Shown piece by piece: positions 30,689-39,064 of a stretch of 52,158 bases of DNA (the first letter of the stretch is position 1; each line of letters begins with the position of its first letter). This DNA comes from Planctomycetota bacterium (GTDB lineage: Bacteria; Planctomycetota; UBA1135; GCA-002686595). Under the pieces are notes generated by a model, which was not told where the DNA came from, searched no databases, and was given only the letters and a program-made list of their open reading frames with translations. The stretch is from the NCBI GenBank assembly GCA_016220085.1, contig JACRIN010000022.1, forward strand, positions 1 through 52,158, in the 5' to 3' direction. The translations under genes and the position numbers were made by a program.

Positions 30689-31806
30689 AAGTACGGCAGT
30701 TGCCCGAGCGGCAGCGCGAGCACCAGGCAGTTCGTCGCCGTCGCGTAGCACGCGCCGAACTCGCGATCCGACCACGAGCCGTCGGCCGCCTGCGAGACGA
30801 GCAACCGCCGGAGCTCGTTCTCCATCCAGCGCTGGTAGAGCCGCGCGTCGGGGTGGTGCCAGAGCGCTTCGGCGACGTACATCCGCTCGTAGTAGGGGTA
30901 CTTCACGCCGCGCGCGGCGCCCGCTTCGGCGGACTCGAGGCCTTGCCACAGGTGCGTCATCCCGCGCTCGACCTCCGGCGTGCCGTAGCGGCCGGCGGCG
31001 TTCAGCGTCGCGAGGCTCGCGGCGGTCAGCGCGAGCGAGCTCGGCTCCTTCGGCCCGAGCCCGTAGCGAAAGCTCCCGTCCTCGCTCTGGCAAAGGCGCA
31101 CGTACTCGACGGCGCGCGCGATCGTCCCCGAGTCGACTTTCACGCCGACGTTGTGCGCACCGCGCAGCGCCGCGAGCACCGCGACGGTCACAGAGTTCTC
31201 GTGCTGGATCGAGCGCACGGGCTCGTAATACCAACCGCCTTCGAGGCCTTGCGTCTCCTCGATGCGCTGCACCGCCGCGGCGAGCACGCGGGCCAAGCGC
31301 TCGCCGCGCGGCGACTTGGGCGACATGCTGAACGCCTGGCTCAGCGCGAGCGTCGCGAAGCCGTGCCCGTGCATCTTCGAGATCGCGTCGCCGTCGCTTG
31401 CGATGAAGCCGTAGCGCGCCGAGCCTTCGCTCAACTCCGCGTGCGCGCACAAGTAGTCGATCGCCGCGGCGACTTCCTTGCCGTGCGGCCCGCGATCGGG
31501 CTGGCTTCCGCCGGCCATGTACGCGAGCGCGGCGAGCGCGGTCACCGGCACCGGAACGTGCTCCGACGCATCATCGAACGGGAACGCGCCGTTGCGCAGC
31601 TCGCCCTGACGCTTCGCGAGGTAAGCGAGCCCGCGTTGCAGCGCTTCGCGCGCACGCAGCCCGAGCGTGAGGTCGACGCTCGCGGTCGTGGGGGAGCTCG
31701 TCGAGCCGCCGGTCGCGCCCTGGCCCACCGGCGCCGGCTTCGCGTCGTCGCGCGCGGGCGCCGCCGCGGCGAACAGCGCGAGGAGCCACGGAGCGCCGAG
31801 CGTCAC
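30679..31806 (-). CDS. Secreted alpha/alpha-toroid (prenyltransferase/squalene-cyclase-like) repeat protein, second copy
   Basis: A 375-residue exported protein. The GTG start at 31806 overlaps the upstream stop as GTGA. A short signal-like N-terminus (PWLLALFAAAAP) is followed by toroid repeats: ALQRGLAYLAKRQ, VEYVRLCQSEDGSFRY, LLVSQAADGSWSD. These resemble the QxxDGSW blades of terpene cyclases, but the DxDD catalytic motif was not seen, so it is probably a binding or structural protein rather than a cyclase. It ends in LPYFQR, matching the LPIFQR end of the toroid protein at 37928-39064. Last gene of the long minus-strand train. Confidence 0.85.
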   Translation of the reverse strand: MTLGAPWLLALFAAAAPARDDAKPAPVGQGATGGSTSSPTTASVDLTLGLRAREALQRGLAYLAKRQGELRNGAFPFDDASEHVPVPVTALAALAYMAGGSQPDRGPHGKEVAAAIDYLCAHAELSEGSARYGFIASDGDAISKMHGHGFATLALSQAFSMSPKSPRGERLARVLAAAVQRIEETQGLEGGWYYEPVRSIQHENSVTVAVLAALRGAHNVGVKVDSGTIARAVEYVRLCQSEDGSFRYGLGPKEPSSLALTAASLATLNAAGRYGTPEVERGMTHLWQGLESAEAGAARGVKYPYYERMYVAEALWHHPDARLYQRWMENELRRLLVSQAADGSWSDREFGACYATATNCLVLALPLGQLPYFQR

Positions 31807-32696
31807 GGACGCTTGCTCATCCGTCGGTAGTAGGAATCGATGAAGTCGCGGTAGCGCGGCGGCAGGTCGTCGCCGCCTTGCACGCGGAAGACATCTCGCG
31901 CTTGCTCGGGGAGCTCGCCCCAGCGTTCGCGATCGTCGCCCGGCTGCGACGGCGCACCCTTCGCGCCCTTCGGCGGGTTCGCGCCCTGTGGTTGGGTGGG
32001 ATCGTCCTTCGAGTCCTTCGCGCTCTTCGGTTCGCCGGTCTGCTGCGGTTGCTCGGGCTTGCCTTGCGGATCGGGAGCCTTGCCACCCGGCTTCTTCTCG
32101 CGCGCCTGCTCGCCTTGACGGCGCGGCTCGTCGAGCGGCGAGTTGCCTTCCGGCTGCTGCTCGGAGCCGGTACCTCTGGAGCTCGACGACCGTTGTTGCT
32201 GTTGCTGGCGCGCGAGTTCGAGGATCCTGTCGATGCCTTGCTGCGCGGAGTTGCTGCGCGCCTGCGCATCGCGCAGCAAGCGATCGATGCCCGAGTCGGC
32301 GAGCTCGCCATCGGTCGTGCCGCCCGCGCCGGCGTCGTAGAGCAGCCGATCGATCTCCTGGAGCTTCAGCTCGACCTCGTGGAAGAGCTTGATCATCTCC
32401 TCCTTGCCGCCGTCCGCGCCGCCGATTTGCGGCAGCGGGATCTCGGGCTTCTCCTGTGCGGGCTTCGCTTCCGCCGGCTTGCTCCCGGTCGGCTCGCTCC
32501 CTGCCTGCTCGCCCTCTGTCGGTTTCGGCGCCTCCGGCTTGGCTCCGGCGGGCGCGGTCTCACCGCTCTTCTCCTGCGGCTTCGGTTCGGCGGGTTTCTC
32601 CTGCGCGTCGGCGCGCAACGCGAGGGTGGCGAGCAACGCCGCGGCGAGGAAGCGCGCAGCGACCTGGGTTCGAGGGTGACGCATGGCGGAGCTCAT
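31803..32696 (-). CDS. Secreted Pro/Lys/Gln-rich protein of unknown function
   Basis: A 297-residue protein. ATG 32696 overlaps the upstream stop (ATGA). A signal peptide runs to about residue 28 (FLAAALLATLALRADA). A Pro/Glu/Lys/Ala-rich disordered stretch (about 28-85) leads to a short helical middle (MIKLFHEVELKLQEIDRLLYD, then IDRLLRDAQ and ILELARQQQQQ). Another disordered Gly/Pro/Lys/Gln-rich part follows, and the C-terminal motif is DLPPRYRDFIDSYYRRMSK. The PPRYRxFIDSYYRRM ending recurs in planctomycete toroid/VWA operons as far as I recall; unverified. Probably a periplasmic linker or partner of the neighbouring toroid proteins. Confidence 0.78.
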   Translation of the reverse strand: MSSAMRHPRTQVAARFLAAALLATLALRADAQEKPAEPKPQEKSGETAPAGAKPEAPKPTEGEQAGSEPTGSKPAEAKPAQEKPEIPLPQIGGADGGKEEMIKLFHEVELKLQEIDRLLYDAGAGGTTDGELADSGIDRLLRDAQARSNSAQQGIDRILELARQQQQQRSSSSRGTGSEQQPEGNSPLDEPRRQGEQAREKKPGGKAPDPQGKPEQPQQTGEPKSAKDSKDDPTQPQGANPPKGAKGAPSQPGDDRERWGELPEQARDVFRVQGGDDLPPRYRDFIDSYYRRMSKRP

Positions 32697-35530
32697 TTCT
32701 CCGGCGGCCGGATGCCGAGTCGTTCGCGGAAGCGGGTGAAGAGCTTGCTGACTCGCTCGTGGCGTTCGGCGAGGCGTTGCACCTCTTCGAGCACCATCGG
32801 ATCGTCGGTGCCTTGCTCGATCTCCGGGTACAGCTCGAGCAACTGATTGATGCGTTCGGTCACGTCGACATCGAGGCGCTTCAGGAGCTTCAGTTCGGCT
32901 TCGTCGGGCACCAGCCGTTGCGGGCCGTCTTGCGGCTTCTGCTGCTGCTGGCCCTGCTGCTGCTTTTGCGCGTCCTTCTGCCGACGCTCGCGCTCGGCCT
33001 TGAGCGCTTCCTGCAACCACACCGCGCGCTCTTCGACCTCTCGCTGGAGCGTCTGCACGCGGGGCCCGGTCTGCCAATCGCCGGTCTCGTCGAGGTCGCG
33101 CGCGACGCGCAGCAGATCCTGGTTCATTTGCTCGAGCATCTCCGCGAACACGAAGCCTTGCTCGGCGGCGATCGCCTTGCCGAGCTCGGCCGTGCGCCCC
33201 GCGAGCGTCTCTTCGTCGCGGGAGATCCGCTTGAGGCGCAGGCGCTGCGCGCGGCTCGGCCGCTCGTCGTCCTCGCGCGCGGAGTCGATCTCGACGGTCT
33301 CGTTCATCGCCGCGCGGTGCGTGTCGAGCACCGCCGTCAGTTCCTCCGCGATGCGGAAGAGCAGCTCGTCCTGGCGCAGGCGCTGGTACTCCTCTTCCTC
33401 GCGGCCGAGGTCGCGGCTCGCGTCCTCCAGGTCGCGCTGCACCTGTTGCTCCTCGTCCTGCGCTTGCTCGAGATCGCCTTGATCCAGGCTCTCCTCGGCC
33501 TCGCCGGAGTCCTTCGCGGCGCGTTCGAGCCCGGCCTGACCTTCGGCGCCCGCGCGTTGCTTGTTCTTGGTCGCGAGGTCGAGCAGCTGCTTCTTGATCT
33601 CCGCCTGCTCGCGTTCGAGTTCCTCGGCGCGCTGGCGATCCTCGGCGCTCTTCGGCTGCGTCGAACTCTGCGCCGCCTGGCGTGCGCGTTCCAACGCTTC
33701 ACGCGCCTTCGACTGCTGTTCCGAAGCGGACGAGCTCTTGCCCGAGCGCAGGCTCTCCGCGGCGCGTTCCATCGCCTGTTGCGCTTCGCCGAGCGCTTCC
33801 TTCGTCTGCCGTTCGCCGGACTCGGACATCGACGCTTGCGAGGCCTTTTGCGACGCGCTCTGCGCCGATTGCGCGAGCTCTTGCTGTTCGCGCGCGAGGT
33901 CCTGGCTCTGCGCGCCCTGCGACGCGCTCCGCGCTTTCGCGGTCGCCTCTCGCGCCGCATCGAGCGCCTCCGCGGCCCGTTCGAGGGCTTGCTCGGCTCC
34001 GCGCGCGGCGTTCGCGGCCGTCGGTTGGTCCTCGGCGCGCGCGCCTTGCGACGCGGCGCGCATCGCGCGAGCCGCGTCGTCGAGCGCCTGCTTCGCCTGC
34101 TCCATGCCGGCGCTCTGCGTGTTCTCCGGCAGCGTCTCGACGCCGCGCTTCAAGCGCTCGCTCTGCTCAGCCGAGTCTTCCTGCGACCGCGCGAGCGCCG
34201 CCGCGAGGCTCTTCTCCGCTTCGAGCGCTTGCTCGAGCTCCGCCAACGCGCGATTCTGCGCCTCCGCGCGCTCCGCCGCGGTCTTGGCGGACTTCGCGGC
34301 CTCGGCGAGCGACTCCTCGGCGCGCTTCGCGGCTTCGGCGGCAGCGTTCGGCGGCTCCGCGGGCTTTGACGCCGAGTTCGGGGCCGACTTCGGGGCGGGC
34401 TTCGCGAGCTCGGCGAGCTTCGGCGCGAGCTCCATCACCCGTTGCTCCGCGCGCGCCGCGTCGGCGGCCGCTCGGGCGTCTTGTTCGCTCGCAGCCCGCT
34501 CGAGCTCGAGCGCGGCCGCCTCGCGAGCCTTGGCGTCGTCGCCGGCTTGGCGCAGCGCCTCCGCCGCCTTGCGCATCGCCGCGGCGGACTCGGGCTTCGC
34601 CTCTTCGCCCGCGGCTCGCGCGCGGCGTTCGTCACGCTCCGCGCCGGCTTCGAGGTCGCTCGCGAGCTGGTCGCGGTCGGCCTCGCTCTCGGCGGCGCGC
34701 GCTTCATCGGCGGCGCGACGCAGGCGCTCCGCGGTCTCCTCGGAGCGCGCGGCGCGCGCGAGCTCCGCCCTCGCAGCCTGGATCGACGGACGCAGCGCTT
34801 CTTGGCGTTGGCGCTCCTCCGGTCGCCACGCGGCGAGCACCGCGGCGTCGATCGCTTGGTCTTCGCGCAGCGTTTCGAGGTCGCGTTGAAGCTGTTCGAG
34901 CGCGAAGAGCCCGCTGTCGCGGCCCTGCGCTTCGTTCTTCGCCTGCAGCTCGCGTTGACGGTCGAGCAGTTGGTCGAGCTCGCGCTCCAGCGCCTTCTGC
35001 TCGTCGGACTTCGAGCGTTCCGCGAGCTCGCGCGTCTCGCGCTCGAGCGTCGCTTCGCGCGACTTGAGCTCCTCGACCGCCTTCCTCACGGCTTGCAGCG
35101 CCGCGAGCTGGTCCTCGAGGTGGTCGAGGTTCTGGCGGTTCATCAGGATCGCGAGCAGGCGCTCGAGCCCGCGCAGCACCCGCTCTTGCTCCTCGAGCGC
35201 CTGGACGACCTGCCCGCCCGCGGCGGCGGAGCGCGCGCTGTCCATCAACTCCTCGAGCGTCAGCGAGCGCGACTCCTCCGCGCGCTGGTCGAGCTCGGAG
35301 AGCGCGGCGCGGACGAGTTCGAGGGTGTCGGTGCGCTTCTCCTGTTCGAGCCGCGGGATCAGCGCCTCCATCGTGCGCTTCAGGCGCTGCAACTGACGCC
35401 GCAGGTGTTCCTGTTCTTCCGCGAGCGAGCCGAGGTCGCGATCTCCCGTCGGGCTCTGCGCCGCGTGCGCGGGCAACGGCAGGCTCGCGAGGAAGAGCGC
35501 GACGAGTTGGAACCAGCGTTGCGGTCGCAT
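32693..35530 (-). CDS. Large periplasmic coiled-coil protein
   Basis: A 945-residue protein with a signal peptide (LVALFLASLPLPAHAAQ). Almost the whole chain is heptad-rich, highly charged Ala/Glu/Arg/Gln coiled coil (about 30-720), followed by a more ordered C-terminal part (VQTLQREVEERAVWLQEALK; LLKRLDVDVTERINQLLELY). A Gln run (QQQGQQQQK) lies near 870. No enzyme motif. Like the C-terminal half of DUF4175-type proteins, it may be a long structural rod. Its start is 3 nt after the upstream gene, and its TGA overlaps the next ATG. Confidence 0.85.
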   Translation of the reverse strand: MRPQRWFQLVALFLASLPLPAHAAQSPTGDRDLGSLAEEQEHLRRQLQRLKRTMEALIPRLEQEKRTDTLELVRAALSELDQRAEESRSLTLEELMDSARSAAAGGQVVQALEEQERVLRGLERLLAILMNRQNLDHLEDQLAALQAVRKAVEELKSREATLERETRELAERSKSDEQKALERELDQLLDRQRELQAKNEAQGRDSGLFALEQLQRDLETLREDQAIDAAVLAAWRPEERQRQEALRPSIQAARAELARAARSEETAERLRRAADEARAAESEADRDQLASDLEAGAERDERRARAAGEEAKPESAAAMRKAAEALRQAGDDAKAREAAALELERAASEQDARAAADAARAEQRVMELAPKLAELAKPAPKSAPNSASKPAEPPNAAAEAAKRAEESLAEAAKSAKTAAERAEAQNRALAELEQALEAEKSLAAALARSQEDSAEQSERLKRGVETLPENTQSAGMEQAKQALDDAARAMRAASQGARAEDQPTAANAARGAEQALERAAEALDAAREATAKARSASQGAQSQDLAREQQELAQSAQSASQKASQASMSESGERQTKEALGEAQQAMERAAESLRSGKSSSASEQQSKAREALERARQAAQSSTQPKSAEDRQRAEELEREQAEIKKQLLDLATKNKQRAGAEGQAGLERAAKDSGEAEESLDQGDLEQAQDEEQQVQRDLEDASRDLGREEEEYQRLRQDELLFRIAEELTAVLDTHRAAMNETVEIDSAREDDERPSRAQRLRLKRISRDEETLAGRTAELGKAIAAEQGFVFAEMLEQMNQDLLRVARDLDETGDWQTGPRVQTLQREVEERAVWLQEALKAERERRQKDAQKQQQGQQQQKPQDGPQRLVPDEAELKLLKRLDVDVTERINQLLELYPEIEQGTDDPMVLEEVQRLAERHERVSKLFTRFRERLGIRPPEK

Positions 35531-35533
35531 GGG

Positions 35534-36616
35534 CTACTTCTCCTGGGCGCTCGAGCGCGTGCGATCGATCAGAGACTTTTGGCGCGAGAGGATGTCGCGC
35601 GCCAACGACACGACCGATTGGAAATCGTCCCACTCGACGAGCCGCGAGAGCAGCTCCTCGATGTGCTTCTGCGCGGACTCCTGCGCTTCGGCGCACTCGA
35701 CCAGCGCCGCGTGGATCTCCGTGAGGTCGACCACCTGGGTTGCGCGCTCGGCGGCCGCCGAAGCGGTCGAGCAGTCGGCGTGGCTGATCGTCCGCGCGGC
35801 ATCGACCAGCGTGACGAGCTGCGGCGCGAGTCCGCTCGACGCTCCGGCCCTTCCGTCGCGCAGCGCGGCGGAGAGGTCGCGCCACGTGTCGGCGCGGAAG
35901 TCGCGGCTCGTCGCGGCCGCGTTCGACGCGTCGAGCATGTCGAACAGCGCCGACGACTTGTCGTCGAGCTTGGCGTATAGCACGCCCTCGGTGATCGAGG
36001 CGAGCTCGCGTGTCGCCGTCTCGGCGTCGACCTGCACGCGCCGGACGCCCGACAGCGCGGCGGCGAGTTCGCTCGCGTTCGCTGCGCTGCCCGGTGCATC
36101 GCTCTCGAGCGACGCGACGAGCTCGGCGACGCGCTTCTTCTTGCCGCGTGCGAGCTCTTCGAGCTCGCCGACTTGCACGCGCAAACGCGAGAGGCGGTCC
36201 TGCAAGCGACGCAGGAACTCCTCGTCGGTGACGATGCGCACGCGCACCGGCGCGGACTTGCCGGTCCGCTTCAGATCCAGCTCGGTGCCGGTGCTCGGGC
36301 GATCGTCCGACGCGGTGACGATCAGCGTGAGCTGCTCGCCGTCGGCGAGCTCCACGCCCTCGGGGACCAATGCCCGCGCCGCGAGCAACGCGGTGCCGAT
36401 CGCTGTCCGCGTGCCGGCCGCACGGCCCGCGCCGCCTGAGCTAGCGGGGTCGCCCGTGTCTGGAGCCTCCGGCGCGTTCGCCGCGCCGGCGAGGACGAGC
36501 TCCGCCTCGACCGCCGCGGTCTCGGACTCGCCTTGACGCGTCGCGCGCCACGCGAGCGAGCGCAGCCCGAAGTCGTCGGTCGCGCGCGCGACGAGCCGCC
36601 GTGCACCGGTGCGCAC
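35534..36616 (-). CDS. DUF4175-like protein, C-terminal part (after an in-frame TAG)
   Basis: The reading frame continues without shift from the gene at 36626-37924 beyond a TAG. It begins after the stop with F-E-T, then GTG 36616, the only early start; no Shine-Dalgarno precedes it. There is no signal peptide, odd for a product whose neighbours are all exported. The content is the rest of an extracellular beta domain (RLVARATDDFGLRSLAWRA; LTLIVTASDDRPS), then a coiled coil (DEEFLRRLQDRLSRLRVQVGE) and helical C-terminus. As an independent protein it would start in mid-domain. More likely it is the 3' half of one 796-codon gene broken by a nonsense mutation, a base-call error or programmed readthrough. 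It ends with TAG. Confidence 0.7.
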   Translation of the reverse strand: MRTGARRLVARATDDFGLRSLAWRATRQGESETAAVEAELVLAGAANAPEAPDTGDPASSGGAGRAAGTRTAIGTALLAARALVPEGVELADGEQLTLIVTASDDRPSTGTELDLKRTGKSAPVRVRIVTDEEFLRRLQDRLSRLRVQVGELEELARGKKKRVAELVASLESDAPGSAANASELAAALSGVRRVQVDAETATRELASITEGVLYAKLDDKSSALFDMLDASNAAATSRDFRADTWRDLSAALRDGRAGASSGLAPQLVTLVDAARTISHADCSTASAAAERATQVVDLTEIHAALVECAEAQESAQKHIEELLSRLVEWDDFQSVVSLARDILSRQKSLIDRTRSSAQEK

Positions 36617-36625
36617 CGTCTCGAA

Positions 36626-37924
36626 CTAGCTGCGGCCGGGCGAGAGCACCTCGACTTCGGGCGCGCGGTCCTCGGCGACCTCGACGGCGAACAGGCCGGG
36701 ATCGGGGTTCTCCAGGCCGGTCGCGTCGGTCAGACGGAAGCGATAGCGCAGCGAGCGGTCCGCGACCAGGTCGAACCCGAGCCCGGGGACGGTGGCGCCT
36801 TTCGGGTCGTCGGTGCTCGGGAACGGTCGCGGCACGAGCTCCTGCGTGCGATCGTCCGGCAACAGCCGCACCTCACCGCGCGCGTCGGCCGGGTGGGGGA
36901 GGATCGTGATCGCGAGCGTCGAGCCCGCGGGCACGCGCACGTCGTGGTCGCGCTCGAGGCGTTCCGGCAGACCGGTGTACGCGGGCGGGACGACGCGGAT
37001 CGCGAGGCCGCCGAGGTCCGGCGGCTCGAGCACGCTGACCTTCACCGTCCGATCGCCGCGCGCATCGTCGCCGCCGGAGGCGTAGAACGTGAAGTCCTCC
37101 TGCACGGCGCGCAGCACCGCGCGGAACTCGCGCTCGCCTGCGCCGGAGAGCGCGATCTCGTCGCCGCCGGAGAGGTGGAGCACGACTTCGTCGGGTGTCA
37201 CGCCCTGCGCATGGACGAGCACCGGCAGATCGCCGCCGCGGGCGATGCGAACCGCGATCTCGCCTTGGCCGACGTCGACCTTCGCGCGCTCGGGCGCCGC
37301 TGGGATCGAGACGGCGAGGTGCGTGCGCTGCGGCCACGGCTCTTGCGCGCCGAAGAAGCGCGCGAAGAAGATCCGCGTGTGCTCCGGAGCGCGCGACGCG
37401 GCGAACAGCGCGAGCGCGACGATCAGCGCCGCGCCCGCGCCGCGCAAGAACGCCGGTCGGCGATCGAGGACGCCGCGCAGGTCGAGCGCGCGCGCGCGTT
37501 CCTCGGCGTGCGCGAGCACTTCGCGGATGCGCTCGGGGTCGCCCGAGGGCGTCGGGGACTCTTGGAGCTCGACCGCGGAGACGAAGAGCTCGCCGAGCTT
37601 CGGATTCGCGCGTTCGACCAGCATCGCGAGCCCGGCGCGATCGGGCCGGCGCGCCCACGGGCGGACGACGAAGCGCCAGAGCGCGACCAACGGCACCGCG
37701 ATCGCGATCACCATGTGCCCGACGCGCACCGCGAACGGCACGCGCAGCACGTAGTCGGCGAACCACGTCCAACCGACCCACGCGGCGATCAACATCACGA
37801 CCGTCGCGAGCCCGTGCACCGCGATCGTCGTCGAGAGAGCTCCGCCGACGCGCGAGAGCGCGCGCTCCAACGCGGGGGTCGCGCTCAACGGACGATTCGG
37901 ATCGACGGGCGAAGGGGCGGGCAT
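36626..37924 (-). CDS. DUF4175-like membrane protein, N-terminal part (interrupted by TAG)
   Basis: A 432-residue product starting at ATG 37924, 3 nt after the upstream stop. Three hydrophobic helices are seen (about 30-58, 66-87, 160-180), the arrangement of DUF4175-type proteins, followed by periplasmic beta domains (LPVLVHAQGVTPDEVVLHL; YRFRLTDATGLENPDPGLF). It stops at TAG 36626-36628 in the middle of the segment that normally links to ATDDFG-type sequence: EVEVLSPGRS-stop-FETVRTGARRLV. Family members I know continue here into a long helical domain. The product is probably truncated. Whether this is a pseudogene or an assembly error cannot be decided from sequence alone. Confidence 0.75.
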   Translation of the reverse strand: MPAPSPVDPNRPLSATPALERALSRVGGALSTTIAVHGLATVVMLIAAWVGWTWFADYVLRVPFAVRVGHMVIAIAVPLVALWRFVVRPWARRPDRAGLAMLVERANPKLGELFVSAVELQESPTPSGDPERIREVLAHAEERARALDLRGVLDRRPAFLRGAGAALIVALALFAASRAPEHTRIFFARFFGAQEPWPQRTHLAVSIPAAPERAKVDVGQGEIAVRIARGGDLPVLVHAQGVTPDEVVLHLSGGDEIALSGAGEREFRAVLRAVQEDFTFYASGGDDARGDRTVKVSVLEPPDLGGLAIRVVPPAYTGLPERLERDHDVRVPAGSTLAITILPHPADARGEVRLLPDDRTQELVPRPFPSTDDPKGATVPGLGFDLVADRSLRYRFRLTDATGLENPDPGLFAVEVAEDRAPEVEVLSPGRS

Positions 37925-37927
37925 GGA

Positions 37928-39064
37928 TCAGCGTTGGAAGATCGGCAGGAAGCGGAACGGGATCTCGAGGATCAGGACGCCCATCGCGGTGCCGAACGCG
38001 CGGCCGGGGCCGGTGTCGTTCGGGAACGCGCCGCTGGGCTCTTGCATGCGCAGGATTTCGTCGCGCACGACGCTGAAGTACGACTCCCACACCTCGCCGC
38101 CGGCGGTGTACATCGCTTGCACGCCGTAGTAGTGGCCGTACCAGAAGAAGTAGTGGCCGCGGCGGTTGTAGCCGTTCAGTCGGTTGAACTCGTGCAGGTT
38201 GCGCCGCAGGAAGCCGACGCCGGAGTCGATCGCGTCGTCGGAGTAGATGCCGAGCCCGTGCAGCGCCGTGACGCCCGCCGCGGTCAGCGGGAAGGACGAG
38301 CGCGAGCCGTCCTGCTTCTGATAGTGGAACGAGCCGATCTCGTCGCGGTAGTTCGCGGTCGGCCCGAAGTACGAGCGCGTCAGGCTGTCCTCGGTCACCG
38401 CCGAGTCGACGACGTAACGCGCGGCGCGATCGACGACGGACTTCGGCACGCGGATGCCGATGTTGCGCGCGGCGCGCAGTGCGACGACCTGGCACACGAC
38501 GATCGACATGTCGCTCTCCGCGGCGTACGGCTCGTAGCGCCAAGCGCCTTCGGCGTTCTGCGACGCGACGATGAAGTCGACGGCCTTCTGGAGCTTGTCG
38601 CGCACCTCGGTCTTGTGCGTCATCCCGTAGATCTCGGCGAGGAAGAGCGCCGACATCGCGTGGCTGTACATGCGCGTGCCGCCGCGCGTGATGTAGCCGT
38701 CGTTCTGCACGCAGCCGAGCACGAAGGCGAGCGCTTTCTCGACCGTCGCGCCGTAGCGACCGCGACCGGGCAGGTGGCCGCCGGCGAGGAACGCCATGCC
38801 GGCGAGCGACGTCACGCCGACGTGCGGCTTGTCGACCGCGGTCGCTTGATAGCCCTGATTGAGCTTGAAGCCGACGTCGCCGCTCCAGCTGCCGTCGTCG
38901 TTCTGCTGCGCGGCGAGCCACGCGAGCCCGCGCTCGACCGCCTTCATCTGCTCTTCCGTGATCGCGACCGGGTCGACGTCACCGGCGAGCGCGAGTTGCG
39001 CACGCGCGGGCGCGGCGAGGCCGACGCACGTCAGCGCTGCGAAGAACCAAGCGAAGGTCTTCAT
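37928..39064 (-). CDS. Secreted alpha/alpha-toroid repeat protein, first copy
   Basis: A 378-residue exported protein. ATG 39064 overlaps the upstream TGA (ATGA). The signal peptide ends near ARAQ (about 23). Toroid blades carry QQNDDGSWSGD, QNDGYITRGG, QNAEGAWRYEPY and EPSGAFPNDTG, like the repeats of prenyltransferases and squalene cyclases. No DxDD motif was seen, so cyclase activity is doubtful. It is annotated in related genomes as 'prenyltransferase/squalene oxidase repeat' protein, from memory. The C-terminus LPIFQR matches the other toroid protein at 30679-31806. Confidence 0.87.
   Translation of the reverse strand: MKTFAWFFAALTCVGLAAPARAQLALAGDVDPVAITEEQMKAVERGLAWLAAQQNDDGSWSGDVGFKLNQGYQATAVDKPHVGVTSLAGMAFLAGGHLPGRGRYGATVEKALAFVLGCVQNDGYITRGGTRMYSHAMSALFLAEIYGMTHKTEVRDKLQKAVDFIVASQNAEGAWRYEPYAAESDMSIVVCQVVALRAARNIGIRVPKSVVDRAARYVVDSAVTEDSLTRSYFGPTANYRDEIGSFHYQKQDGSRSSFPLTAAGVTALHGLGIYSDDAIDSGVGFLRRNLHEFNRLNGYNRRGHYFFWYGHYYGVQAMYTAGGEVWESYFSVVRDEILRMQEPSGAFPNDTGPGRAFGTAMGVLILEIPFRFLPIFQR

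Noticed and set aside
30178..31830. A long plus-strand frame running through the larE end and the toroid gene
   Set aside because: It is the shadow of the convergent toroid gene; larE is in a different frame and has full family motifs.
36626..36628. Amber codon reassignment (selenocysteine/pyrrolysine-like recoding) to explain the in-frame TAG
   Set aside because: TAG ends several intact genes in this window, and no pyrrolysine system or structured downstream element was seen. Mutation or error is simpler.
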